DNA of 39,471 nucleotides from Mesorhizobium sp. LNHC252B00 (GTDB lineage: Bacteria; Pseudomonadota; Alphaproteobacteria; Rhizobiales; Rhizobiaceae). Below are positions 23,621-31,772 of this stretch, piece after piece. Position 1 is the stretch's first letter. The number at the start of each line of letters is the position of its first letter. The translations under genes and the position numbers were made by a program. The notes beneath the pieces are model-generated. The model was given only the letters and a program-made list of their open reading frames with translations, was not told where the DNA came from and ran no database searches. The stretch covers positions 1-39,471 of the forward strand of contig NZ_AYWO01000024.1 in the NCBI RefSeq assembly GCF_000502955.1, in the 5' to 3' direction.

Positions 23621-24220
23621 CTAATTCTTGGAATCGACCAGCTTCCGGGCCTCTTCGAACTGCGCGCCCTTTGTGTCGCCTGTTTCGAACTTCCGGTGTT
23701 CGTCGGAAATATCCTCGGGAGATCGCTTGAAACTGTACCATTCCCCATCCGGGTCCTTGCGTTTCTCGACGTTCCCGCCCTGGATTCGGTGGCTGTAGCA
23801 GGTGCGATGCTGCTTGCCGGCGTAGCTCTTCGACCGCCAGGCGAGTTCCATGCACATCTTGCCGCCGCTGGTCACCAGCCATCTGCCCTCCGCGACTGAT
23901 GCCGTGTCCTGCCCGGACGTCCAGGCCTTGAGGTGTCGGTCGCCCTGAGCGAAATAGGCCGCTCCGTTCTTCCATACCCATGTGCGGCCGGCATACATAA
24001 GCTGCAGTTCGTAAGGAGTTGGAACAGTTGCGCTATTCGCTTGCGCAGCTGCACTGTCCTTGGCTGCGTAAGCCGTTCCAGAAAGGGCCGCCTGGCCGAA
24101 GACGGCTAGGAAAAACAGAAGTTGCGTGCAACTTGCGAACCGACGACGGTCCTTGTGCCGCCGACGGTCGACACCTGGCGGCGATCTGGTCGGAGCTATC
24201 TGCACCGTTGACATTCGCAT
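23621..24220 (-). CDS. Secreted DUF995-family protein (copy A)
   Basis: A 199-residue exported protein. A basic N-terminus (DRRRHKDRRR) precedes a hydrophobic segment, QLLFFLAVFGQAALSGTAYAA, with cleavage near residue 52. The DUF995-type domain follows: MYAGRTWVWKNGAAYFAQGD, LKAWTSGQ, GRWLVTSGGKMCMELAW, RTCYSHR, PDGEWYSFKRS. Two conserved cysteines lie in GGKMCMELAW and HRTCYSH. The start is uncertain (ATG at 24220 or 24214; the frame opens to 24340). DUF995 proteins are frequent in rhizobial exopolysaccharide neighbourhoods and have no established function. It is divergent from the GT39 gene. Confidence 0.8.
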   Translation of the reverse strand: MRMSTVQIAPTRSPPGVDRRRHKDRRRFASCTQLLFFLAVFGQAALSGTAYAAKDSAAAQANSATVPTPYELQLMYAGRTWVWKNGAAYFAQGDRHLKAWTSGQDTASVAEGRWLVTSGGKMCMELAWRSKSYAGKQHRTCYSHRIQGGNVEKRKDPDGEWYSFKRSPEDISDEHRKFETGDTKGAQFEEARKLVDSKN

Positions 24221-24443
24221 GACTGCTTGACCAAGGGCAGCGCTATCGGCGCGACAGCCATGCAAACTATTTAACAGCCGCGAGAACCGCGATGTCAACG
24301 TTCGCGAGGCCAAAGGACAGCACTTATTCGAGACACGCATAGACCGCCGTCGTCAAATTAAGGATTGCGTCGTATACTTCCGCATCTTTGACAATCGCAC
24401 GCAAAGAGCAAACCCGCGGACGTCAGAGGGGACGCGGTTTCAA

Positions 24444-26072
24444 ATGACAGACGACCCGGAATTGAATCAGGCTGAGGTTCGGCAATACCTGCCGCAGTCG
24501 ACCGGCCGGGACACGGCTGCTCGCAACTATCTGGTCCCCAACACGGCGATCTTGCTGGGGATCCTGTTCATTGCGGTCGTATTCAGGTTCCACGACATAA
24601 CCTTGCCGCTGGTCGATGCCTTCAGCTGGCGCGAGACGAGCACAGCAATGATGGCAGACAATTTCCAGCAGCGTAGCTGGAATATCTTCTTCCCGGAGGT
24701 CAGCTGGACAGGGCCCGGGCCAAGTTACCAAGGCCGCGAATTCCAGATCGTCAGCTATCTCACCGCCCTGCTCTATCAACTCTTCGGCTGGCACGACTGG
24801 TTCGGCCGGATGATTGCGGCCTTCTTCGGCCTGGTGACGGTGTTTTCGCTGCACAGATTAACGGCGCTATGCTGGGGCGAGACGCACGCCCATGCGGCAG
24901 CCCTTGCCTATGCGCTGATGCCGGCGGCGATCATGATCGACAGTTCGTTTCTTCCCGATCCCTCGATGCTGGCCCTGGTGACGCTCGGCGTCTGGCTTTT
25001 CGCGAAATACTGGGCCGGCGGCAACGGCCGGCTGTTGCCGCTCGCCACGGTCAGCTTCTCGCTCGGCGTGCTGTCAAAGCCGCCGGGCCTCGCCGCCGGC
25101 GCCGTCATCTTCTACCTGATGGTTTGCTGGTTGCTGGAGAAGAAATGGAAGCCGGCGACCAGGGTCTTGCTGTCGGGGCTTTTGAGCCTGGCTATTATCG
25201 GCGCCTATTTCAGCTGGGCCATCTATCTCGGCCATAGCTATCCGCCGTTTCATGTCGCGGGTAGCGGCTATATCTGGGATTCCGGCTTCTGGACATTCTT
25301 CAGGAACAGCTTCTACTTCAAGTCCGTGTGGAACACCTCAGTCTGGTGGTTCTACGGCTATCCGTTCATGGTGCTGATCGCGGCCGGCTTCTGGATGCCG
25401 CCCAGACCCACCAAAGACCCGAAGCAACGCGCTCTTTCGGCCATTCCCTATGTTTGGCTGGCCGCGGCCATGGTCGTCTATCTGGCGGCGGCGCGCGAGA
25501 TCACCAGCAATCCCTGGAATTACCACATCTTCCATGTGCCGTTCGCGATGTTCTGCGGCCGCGGCGCGCTTCTCCTGGCGACGCTTGCATCGGGAACCGC
25601 CCTGTTGCCGGCGGTTGTGCTGCGCTCGATCTGCATCGCGGTCGTCACACTTGTATGGTCGACCTTTCCCCTCGTCAGGACGATGAAGGCGCCGATCGCC
25701 ATGAACGGCAAACTGCTCGGCGAGGAATTGGCGCGGTTGGCGCGCCCGGGCGACCTCGTCGTCGCTATCGCGCCCGAGGCCGGCGATCCCGTCGCAGTCT
25801 ATTACAGCAGGGCGCGCGGCTGGGTGTTCCCGCCTGGCGGAGGCGATGTCGAATGGTCGAAATTCGTCGCGGACGATGCCACTGCGATCGCGCAGCTCGA
25901 GGAGTTGCGCGCGCAGGGCGCGGACCTGTTCGGCACGGCCAAGAACGCCGCCGACAAGCAGGATCGGTTGTTCGTCGAGCATCATGACGGGGTCATCGAC
26001 TATCTGGACAAGACCGGAACCAAGCTTGTGGATTCGGATGATTTGCTGGTCTATAGGATCACCCGTCCATGA
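24444..26072 (+). CDS. GT39/ArnT-like membrane glycosyltransferase (GT-C fold)
   Basis: A 542-residue inner-membrane protein with about 10-12 transmembrane segments and a soluble C-terminal domain of about 120 residues. The first periplasmic loop has the GT-C acid motif region DAFSWRETSTAMMADNF (with D and E) after FRFHDITLPLV. QGREFQIVSYLTALLYQLFGWHDWFGRMIAAFFG and ALMPAAIMIDSSFLPDPSMLALVTLGVW are typical of the PMT/ArnT superfamily. These enzymes move a sugar from a polyprenyl phosphate donor to a periplasmic acceptor. The neighbouring DPM/GtrB-like GT2 could make that donor. The acceptor is unknown (polysaccharide, lipid A or protein). Confidence 0.85.
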   Translation: MTDDPELNQAEVRQYLPQSTGRDTAARNYLVPNTAILLGILFIAVVFRFHDITLPLVDAFSWRETSTAMMADNFQQRSWNIFFPEVSWTGPGPSYQGREFQIVSYLTALLYQLFGWHDWFGRMIAAFFGLVTVFSLHRLTALCWGETHAHAAALAYALMPAAIMIDSSFLPDPSMLALVTLGVWLFAKYWAGGNGRLLPLATVSFSLGVLSKPPGLAAGAVIFYLMVCWLLEKKWKPATRVLLSGLLSLAIIGAYFSWAIYLGHSYPPFHVAGSGYIWDSGFWTFFRNSFYFKSVWNTSVWWFYGYPFMVLIAAGFWMPPRPTKDPKQRALSAIPYVWLAAAMVVYLAAAREITSNPWNYHIFHVPFAMFCGRGALLLATLASGTALLPAVVLRSICIAVVTLVWSTFPLVRTMKAPIAMNGKLLGEELARLARPGDLVVAIAPEAGDPVAVYYSRARGWVFPPGGGDVEWSKFVADDATAIAQLEELRAQGADLFGTAKNAADKQDRLFVEHHDGVIDYLDKTGTKLVDSDDLLVYRITRP

Positions 26073-26184
26073 GAGCTGCGACGGTCCGGGGCTGTAGACC
26101 ATCGACAAGAAATGGTCCGACGGTTCAGCGGCCCCGCATTCGCCTGCGGAAGGCAACGCGGCGGACCAGGCGAAGCGATCCCTG

Positions 26185-27183
26185 ATGACGCCAGGGATAT
26201 TCGGGCGCACCGACGCTGCCGCTGGAACTCGGCGGAGAAAACCGGCGGAGAATTGGTTGAAAAGAGCAATCTCGATAGTCGTGACGCTGGCCCTGCTGGC
26301 CTGGCTGGCCAGCGACTCGCGCTGGCGCATGGTCGGCGACGCCTTCGAGCGCATTACGCCCGGCACGTTCGCTGTGGCGACGATCGCGTTTTTCGTCACC
26401 TATGTCTTGCGTGCGCTGCGCGTCTGCGACGAGTTCCGCGACGAGGTGAATGGCCGTTTCGGCGCCTGCCTGCGCATTATCCTGATCCACAATGCGATGA
26501 TCAACGTCATCCCCTTCCGTGGCGGCGAGACGGCCTTCCCGCTGCTGCTGCGCCAGGTCTTCGGCGTACCGATCATGCGCGCCAGCGCCTCGCTGCTGTG
26601 GTTCAGGCTGCAGGACGCTTTCGTCGTCGGCGTGCTGGCCCTGGCGGTTTGGCCGGGTCTGCATCCGGCGATAAGGATCGCCGGCGTGACCGCCCTGATC
26701 GCCGCCGCCTGGTACCTGCCGCGCTGGGCGAGCGCTCCGCATGACTGGGCTGGGCGCAGCAGGATCGTTGCCAAGCTCGGCCTACTTCGCGACACCTTCA
26801 CCGAGGCGACCGGTCGCTCCCGCTACGGCTGGTGGTGGACAATCGCCAACTGGTCGCTGAAGCTCACCGTGCAGGGATGGCTGCTGGCGCTGATATTGGG
26901 GACATCGTTCACCACCGCCTTTCCCGGCGTCGTCGGAGCCGAAGGCGCCGCCATACTGCCAGTGCAAGGCGTCGCCGGCTTCGGTACCTATGAGGCGGGT
27001 GCGGCGGCGGCGCTGCTCACCTCCGGAATCGCGATGAAGAGCGGCCTGCAGGCGGCGCTGGCGCTGCACCTATTCATCTTCTGCTCGGCTATCGTCACGG
27101 GCGCGATCGCCTGGCTGTTTCCCTCGAAATCGACGCTGCCGGGGAACCCGGCTGTCGGACCTGCAAGGAAGCCATCACAATGA
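26185..27183 (+). CDS. Flippase-like LPG_synthase_TM (UPF0104) membrane protein
   Basis: A 332-residue integral membrane protein of the lysylphosphatidylglycerol synthase transmembrane family (AglD/MprF-N-terminal type), with about eight membrane segments. The characteristic region is LIHNAMINVIPFRGGETAFPLLLRQVFGVPIMRASASLLWFRLQDAF, and GVAGFGTYEAGAAAALLTSGI near the C-terminus. Members lack the soluble aminoacyl-transferase domain and are proposed lipid-linked-precursor flippases. Its stop overlaps the GT2 start (ATGA), so it is co-translated with a polyprenyl-phosphate glycosyltransferase. A 112-nt gap separates it from GT39. Flipping of a polyprenyl-phosphate sugar is inferred. Confidence 0.83.
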   Translation: MTPGIFGRTDAAAGTRRRKPAENWLKRAISIVVTLALLAWLASDSRWRMVGDAFERITPGTFAVATIAFFVTYVLRALRVCDEFRDEVNGRFGACLRIILIHNAMINVIPFRGGETAFPLLLRQVFGVPIMRASASLLWFRLQDAFVVGVLALAVWPGLHPAIRIAGVTALIAAAWYLPRWASAPHDWAGRSRIVAKLGLLRDTFTEATGRSRYGWWWTIANWSLKLTVQGWLLALILGTSFTTAFPGVVGAEGAAILPVQGVAGFGTYEAGAAAALLTSGIAMKSGLQAALALHLFIFCSAIVTGAIAWLFPSKSTLPGNPAVGPARKPSQ

Positions 27184-28229
27184 ACATATTGCCCATCCCT
27201 GCTTCGGGACTGCCTGACGGCGCAGTGATGCCGGACCATACGCTGTCCATCGTCGTACCCATGTACAACGAGGCCGAGAACGTCGAGCCACTGCTGGCAC
27301 GAATTCACCAGGCGATGGAAGGCTACGGCCGGCCGTGGGAGGTCGTGCTGGTCGATGACGGCAGCACCGACGCGACGGTGAGCGAGATCAGGCGCCTGGC
27401 AGCGCATTACGGCCCGCATGTTCACGCGGTCGAGCTGGTGCGCAACTACAAGCAGACCGCCGCGATGCAGGCCGGCATCGACGCAGCACGCGGCGACGTC
27501 ATCGCCACGATCGACGGCGACCTGCAAAATGATCCCTTCGACATTCCGCGCATGGTTTACCGCCTGCTGAGCGAGGATCTCGACCTGGTGGTCGGCTGGC
27601 GCAAGGACCGCCAGGAAGGCTTTTTCATGCGCAGACTCCCCTCGCGTATCGCCAACGCACTGATCGCGCGTGTCACCGGCGTTCGTCTCAAGGACTATGG
27701 CTGCAGCCTCAAGGTCTATCGCGGCAATGTCATCCGCAGCGTCAAGCTCTATGGCGAGATGCACCGCTTCATCCCGGCTTGGCTGGCCACGGTGACGACC
27801 CCCAGACGCATCGCACAGGAGGTGGTGACGCATCATGCCCGCATCCACGGCGAGTCCAAATATGGCATTTCGCGCACCTTCAGGGTCGTTCTCGATCTGG
27901 TGTTCATGTATTTCTTCATGCGCTATCGCACACGTCCCGGACATTTCTTCGGCGGCATCGGCATCGTGCTTGGCGCGCTGGGATCGTTGATCCTTGCCTA
28001 CCTGCTTTGCCTGAAGTTGTTTTTCGCGCAGGACATCGGAACACGCCCGATGCTGTTCACCGGCTTCTTCCTGCTTATCGCGGGGGTGCAGATGGTGACG
28101 TCGGGCGTGCTGGCCGAGATGCTGGCACGCGTCTATCACGAGGCGAACGGAGCATCGGCCTATGTCGCGCGGCCGCAGCCGGCTTCCGACAACAATGACG
28201 GTTGGCACCGCCCTGGCCGGTCATCGTGA
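27180..28229 (+). CDS. GT2 polyprenyl-phosphate glycosyltransferase (DPM1/GtrB/ArnC-like)
   Basis: A 349-residue enzyme. The catalytic N-terminal domain has LSIVVPMYNEAENVEPLL, VVLVDDGSTDATV, ELVRNYKQTAAMQAGIDAARGDVIATIDGDLQNDP (D-x-D metal site region) and DYGCSLKVYRGNVIRSVKLYGEMHRFIPA. Two C-terminal membrane hairpin segments follow (GIGIVLGALGSLILAYLLCLKLFF and LFTGFFLLIAGVQMVTSGVLAEML). This layout is that of GtrB/ArnC/DPM1, which load a sugar from UDP (or GDP) onto undecaprenyl phosphate on the cytoplasmic side. The sugar may be a pentose from the uxs-uxe pair (inference). The tail after the second segment is disordered. Confidence 0.9.
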   Translation: MNILPIPASGLPDGAVMPDHTLSIVVPMYNEAENVEPLLARIHQAMEGYGRPWEVVLVDDGSTDATVSEIRRLAAHYGPHVHAVELVRNYKQTAAMQAGIDAARGDVIATIDGDLQNDPFDIPRMVYRLLSEDLDLVVGWRKDRQEGFFMRRLPSRIANALIARVTGVRLKDYGCSLKVYRGNVIRSVKLYGEMHRFIPAWLATVTTPRRIAQEVVTHHARIHGESKYGISRTFRVVLDLVFMYFFMRYRTRPGHFFGGIGIVLGALGSLILAYLLCLKLFFAQDIGTRPMLFTGFFLLIAGVQMVTSGVLAEMLARVYHEANGASAYVARPQPASDNNDGWHRPGRSS

Positions 28230-28444
28230 CCCGATTGGAACACCCTAGAGGTTCCATGCCGATCGTGGTGACCGGAGCGGCGGGCATGTCTGCCGGCGGC
28301 TTGCGGATCGACGAAGTCGTCGGCAACATGAACGCCTGGTGCAATCCGGCACTGAAGGTGGCAAGGCGCAGCCGGCTTGCCGCCAGGAAGGTGCGGATCG
28401 AGCAAGGACTGGTTTGCCGAACCGTGTCGCCAGAATGATGATCG

Positions 28445-28490
28445 AAGGGCAAGAGGTAAGGCGCAACGCCTGCGCCAACCTCTTGCCCTT
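28445..28490. repeat. Long perfect inverted repeat between convergent genes
   Basis: AAGGGCAAGAGGT (28445-28457) pairs with ACCTCTTGCCCTT (28478-28490). Inside, GGCGCA-ACGCC-TGCGCC forms a second stem. Total 19 bp with a 2/1-nt internal loop. It lies between the GT2 gene (plus) and lipoprotein B (minus). Without a U-tract on either strand, it may be a bidirectional terminator or RNA-stability hairpin. The remainder of 28230-28576 shows no supported gene. Confidence 0.75.
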
Positions 28491-28576
28491 GACTCTCGCC
28501 CCCCGGCGAAGACCAGAGCGGCCGGCTCTTCACTCAAACCGCGCCGCCGCTTTTGCGTCTGATGTTCTAAACTAAA

Positions 28577-28984
28577 TCAGTAACGCGAACGGCAACTGGC
28601 GCGTTGGCCGAAGCCGCTCGGGCTGCAAATCCAGGGCGAATGACCCAGGAACGGGCCGCCATTGCCTGGACTATAGGAAACCTTCACCGGCGCCGGCCCG
28701 CCGACCCGCTGCGGCCGCACGAGGGCCGCATAGATCTCCTGCCTCGTACGCGTCACGGTCGTCATCCGTGTCAGCGGTTTGCGATTGATCAGATGCAGCG
28801 GCTTGTTCTCGACGGAGTGCTGCTTCTTGCCGAGCGTATAAACCACGGGCTTGGCGCCGATCGAGCTGGTCTTGTTCGCATCCATACTCTGGCAACCGGA
28901 CGCCATCGAGATCAATGCAACAGTGGCAAATGCACAGGCGTATTTCTTGCCGATCCTTGCCCCGTTTACCATAAAATTTTTCAT
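28577..28984 (-). CDS. Lipoprotein B, paralogue of lipoprotein A
   Basis: A 135-residue lipoprotein. MKNFMVNGARIGKKYACAFATVALISMASGC is the signal peptide with lipobox (cysteine at 31). It is followed by QSMDANKTSSIGAKPVV, parallel to QGMDATETDSI of lipoprotein A. The middle is basic (LTRMTTVTRTRQEIY). The C-terminus APVKVSYSPGNGGPFLGHSPW plus ICSPSGFGQRASCRSRY is nearly identical to A. The start was chosen by AGGGG 6 nt upstream; a longer frame runs to 29059. Function unknown; the pairing with the glycan genes suggests an envelope role. Confidence 0.8.
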   Translation of the reverse strand: MKNFMVNGARIGKKYACAFATVALISMASGCQSMDANKTSSIGAKPVVYTLGKKQHSVENKPLHLINRKPLTRMTTVTRTRQEIYAALVRPQRVGGPAPVKVSYSPGNGGPFLGHSPWICSPSGFGQRASCRSRY

Positions 28985-29150
28985 CGCATCCCCTGCCACA
29001 AATACAAGTCGTTGGAGCGCGGAGATCTTATCTCTCTTATTATTATCTCTCCGCGCCACGTGAGCAGCCTAGCGCCACCCACATCGTGGCCACATATTAG
29101 AGGACGCTTATTAAGATTCGGGCAAACGACATGATGAGCGCGGTCTTTCG

Positions 29151-29191
29151 GCGCTCAATAAGATTCTATTAAAATTTGATCTTTTGAGCGC
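29151..29191 (-). terminator. AT-looped hairpin downstream of the cellulose-synthase-like gene
   Basis: GCGCTCAA-t-AAGAT, a 14-nt AT-rich loop, then ATCTT-TTGAGCGC: a 13-bp stem with one bulged base. It is about 80 nt beyond the stop of the minus-strand GT2 and upstream of lipoprotein B. It could end the GT2 transcript or act as a processing site; no U-tract follows. The rest of 28985-29272 shows no gene. Confidence 0.55.
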
Positions 29192-29272
29192 GCCGCCGCT
29201 GCTGCGGTCGCCGGCCTGCTATCAAGCCAAATGCAGTTCAGGGAACTGTTTGCGCGCGTACGCCTCACGGCG

Positions 29273-31156
29273 TCAGCGCGGTGATACCCAGCCGGGATCG
29301 AAGTAAAAATTGCGGGCACCGATGTTGCCCTGGCCGGCGCCGGAAACCACATAGGCGATGCGTACGATGCGGAGGCCGCCGGCGCCCTGCTGCAGGCCAT
29401 AGACGCCTTCCAGACCGCGATCGTAGAAGCCCACGGCCGGAACGGCGAGCGCCAGCGTGGCAAGCGACGCCTGCAAGGCGAATTTCGCGGCATTGGCACG
29501 CAACGGGATCCTGTTCTCGATGACGTGTCTTGCGACGATGACCACCACCAGAAGCCCATAGAGGAAGGCGTTGAAGGCGGCGAACCAGTAGAAGCCGGTG
29601 GCGTCGAAGGGGTGATCCACGAGCAGCACGGGCAGCGCCGCGCCGATCGCCAGCGCCACATAGGGAGCGAGGGCGCGGGCCGGCAGAAGGCTTTTTGGGC
29701 CGCTGCCCTTTGGCGTGACCCGAAAATCGACGAACGATTTGGTCAGATAGTCGCGGATCGACGACAGCGTGCCGGCGAGCACCCAGGGCCAGCGCGCGAA
29801 GAAGAGGAACAGCGTGCCTTCCCAACTGATCGTCTTGGCCGTCATCGGGCGCGAGAGGCCGAACGCCTTCAGCATCATAACCAAGCCAACCAGAGCGACG
29901 GCGTTCGGCAGATAATAGAAGAGGAAGTCGACATACATGACATTGGCAAAGTTGCGTCCGGTCGACAGCGCATAGATCGGCATGACGTACATCAGCAACG
30001 CAAAGACGGCGAACAGCGGATACCAGAGTTGGCAAAAGAGGAACTGGAACCGCATCCGCGGTGACAGCTTAGGGAGATAGCTCGGCGAATATTCGAGCAG
30101 GATCGTCATCAGGCTGCGCGACCACTGGAACTCCTGGGTAACGAGGTCGGCGAAGGTCTGTGGGCCGTCGCCATGGGCGATGGCGTCGAGCGCGTGCACC
30201 CCGCGCCATCCGGCCGCATTGATCAGCATCGAAGTGGAGTGATCCTCCGCCAGTTCCGGACCGAGACCGCCAGCCTGCTTCAGCGCCTTGGTCCGCACGG
30301 CATAGTGCGAGCCAATGCAGAGCGGAGCTCCCCCGCCCGTATGCCCGGACTGCAGAGGTCCGTGAAACATCCCTTCCGGAAACAGCCTGCCGCGCGCCGC
30401 CCAACTTTCGGCGGCATTGTTGTCGCAGATGCTCGGCGCCGACACATAACCGACCGCGGGATCGGCGAAGGGATAGAGGACTTCCCTGAGATAGGTCGGC
30501 GTCGGCACATGGTCGGCGTCCATCTGAGCGACGAAATCGTAATACTCATAGCCATAATGGTCGTAGAAGAACGCCAGGTTGCCTTCCTTGCAGCGGGTGC
30601 GGCGCGGCCATGTCGTACGGTGATAGTCTTCCCTGCCGCGCCGCGTCGAAATCAGCACGCCGCGAGCCTTGCACCAGCGCTCCGTCTCCTCGGAAGGATC
30701 CTCATCCGCCAGCCAAGTGTCATGTGGATAGTCCTGCGCAAGCATTGCCTCCAACGTGCGGGCAACCACGGCAAAGGGTTCGGATGGCGCCTTGGTCACG
30801 ACCATGGCGACCCGCGAGCGCTTCGGGATCGTGTGAAGCTTGGACGGCTTTTTCGACGCATGCACGTTCAGGAGAAAGTACAAAGGCATGAGCGTGAGCC
30901 ACACCAGAACGAGTGTCGCGAATGCGTATGGCCCAGCATGCTCGACATGCTCGGGCTTTAGCCACCAGATCCAGAAAAATCCGAGCGTGACGAACCAGAA
31001 AGCCAGCGCCAGTCTCAGGGTCCATTGCTGAGTGACCGACAGCACGGGCACCAAAAAAGGCCCTTTGCGCGCAGTGGCGGCCAGAGCCGTCTTAGAGCGA
31101 TGCGCTGCCCGTCTGGTCGCACGGCCGATGATGCCAGCTTGTACGGAAGCACCCAT
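29273..31156 (-). CDS. Cellulose-synthase-like processive GT2 with QxxQW motif
   Basis: A 627-residue inner-membrane glycosyltransferase. Two N-terminal membrane segments (LALAFWFVTLGFFWIWW, FATLVLVWLTLMPLYFLL) precede the GT-A domain, and about five to six segments follow it. Catalytic motifs: WLADED (D151/D153), QMDADH (D213, D215), LAEDHST (D305), and Q341-E-F-Q-W345 where QxxRW is expected. PLQSGHTGGGAPLCIGSHYAVR and PQTFADLVTQEFQWSRS are typical of synthase families. There is no PilZ domain, so direct c-di-GMP control is not evident. The polymer cannot be assigned; the divergent GH26-like gene suggests a mannan or mixed beta-glycan. The start MGASVQAG is a compromise; the frame opens to 31237. 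Confidence 0.87.
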   Translation of the reverse strand: MGASVQAGIIGRATRRAAHRSKTALAATARKGPFLVPVLSVTQQWTLRLALAFWFVTLGFFWIWWLKPEHVEHAGPYAFATLVLVWLTLMPLYFLLNVHASKKPSKLHTIPKRSRVAMVVTKAPSEPFAVVARTLEAMLAQDYPHDTWLADEDPSEETERWCKARGVLISTRRGREDYHRTTWPRRTRCKEGNLAFFYDHYGYEYYDFVAQMDADHVPTPTYLREVLYPFADPAVGYVSAPSICDNNAAESWAARGRLFPEGMFHGPLQSGHTGGGAPLCIGSHYAVRTKALKQAGGLGPELAEDHSTSMLINAAGWRGVHALDAIAHGDGPQTFADLVTQEFQWSRSLMTILLEYSPSYLPKLSPRMRFQFLFCQLWYPLFAVFALLMYVMPIYALSTGRNFANVMYVDFLFYYLPNAVALVGLVMMLKAFGLSRPMTAKTISWEGTLFLFFARWPWVLAGTLSSIRDYLTKSFVDFRVTPKGSGPKSLLPARALAPYVALAIGAALPVLLVDHPFDATGFYWFAAFNAFLYGLLVVVIVARHVIENRIPLRANAAKFALQASLATLALAVPAVGFYDRGLEGVYGLQQGAGGLRIVRIAYVVSGAGQGNIGARNFYFDPGWVSPR

Positions 31157-31246
31157 ACAGTTACCCGCCGCCACTTTGGGCTTCCGCCGACAAGTGGCTG
31201 AAGCTCGCAAAACCCGGGCAACAGAATCGGCCCACACTTTCTTAGT

Positions 31247-31260
31247 GTCAACTAAATTAG
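31247..31260 (-). promoter_or_regulatory. Shared 14-nt motif CTAATTTAGTTGAC (right copy)
   Basis: On the minus strand it reads CTAATTTAGTTGAC followed by A, giving TTGACA as a possible -35 (17-nt spacer, GATTCT). It would fire toward the cellulose-synthase-like gene, 91 nt from its start. Same 14 bases as 20370-20383. Confidence 0.5.
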
Positions 31261-31475
31261 ATATTCGTTAAGTATTTTTCCTGAGATCTGGTGAGCTACG
31301 CTTGGAAGGCCTTGGGAGAGGAATAGCCGCCATCGAGCGGCTTGTAGCGGATGGGCCGGCAAACTCTTCGGCGTTGGAAATCCACCGACAGGATCAAGGC
31401 CGTTCGGAAGGATCCGGCCAGAGGGCGGCGTCACCCGCAGTGCCAATGACATGGTTAAGCAACCATTAATTGTGC

Positions 31476-31505
31476 TTGACTCTTGGCCCTGACCGGCTCT
31501 TAAAT
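31476..31505 (+). promoter_or_regulatory. Candidate promoter for the GH26-DUF995 unit
   Basis: TTGACT (31476-31481), an 18-nt spacer, TTAAAT (31500-31505); or a 17-nt spacer with CTTAAA. It faces the GH26 gene with a leader of about 260 nt. The match is moderate. Confidence 0.35.
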
Positions 31506-31730
31506 TAGCTAGGGATGATATATCGGGATATTGACGCGAATTTGTGAGTATCGCGGCGAACTTCTCTCTGTAGCTCCTCGGTGTTGGTGCAGCGAGAGAT
31601 ATTTTTTGGGTGGCTCGGTGCGAAGGCTCGCACGCCCGCCAATGGTCGCTCCGAAATCCCGCAGATTCAGCCAATTGGACCGATTGGTTTTGGACAGTCG
31701 TGTCGATCAATCATCGATACGCATGGGCGA

Positions 31731-31759
31731 AGCTTTAACTTCCGCGGGAAGTTAAAGCT
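31731..31759 (+). promoter_or_regulatory. Perfect 13-bp dyad adjacent to the GH26 ribosome-binding site
   Basis: AGCTTTAACTTCC, spacer GCG, GGAAGTTAAAGCT. It ends 2 nt before GGAGG (31762-31766), and the ATG is at 31773. In RNA it would form a 13-bp hairpin just upstream of the Shine-Dalgarno; as DNA it is a 29-bp operator-like palindrome. Confidence 0.8.
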
Positions 31760-31772
31760 ATGGAGGTCAGGC

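Larger units (their letters stand above)
31157..31772. other. Divergent control region between GT2 and GH26
   Basis: A 616-nt region with no supported gene. It holds the right copy of the 14-nt motif (31247-31260), an AT-rich patch (31240-31280), a candidate promoter for GH26 at 31476-31505, a long leader of about 260 nt, and a perfect dyad at 31731-31759. This density of signals suggests tight control of both genes. Confidence 0.5.

Noticed and set aside
25338..26399. 353-codon open frame on the minus strand
   Set aside because: Antisense to the end of the GT39 gene; low-complexity Arg/Ala composition and no domain.
26988..28208. 406-codon open frame on the minus strand
   Set aside because: Antisense to the GtrB-like GT2 and part of the flippase-like gene; His/Asp/Arg-rich composition is typical of a shadow frame.
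28202..28438. 78-codon plus-strand frame after the GT2 gene
   Set aside because: Overlaps the GT2 end, no ribosome-binding site at the inner ATG, no domain.
29273..31156. Cellulose synthase BcsA
   Set aside because: No PilZ domain, no bcsB/bcsZ/bcsC neighbours and QxxQW in place of QxxRW, so a cellulose product is not supported.
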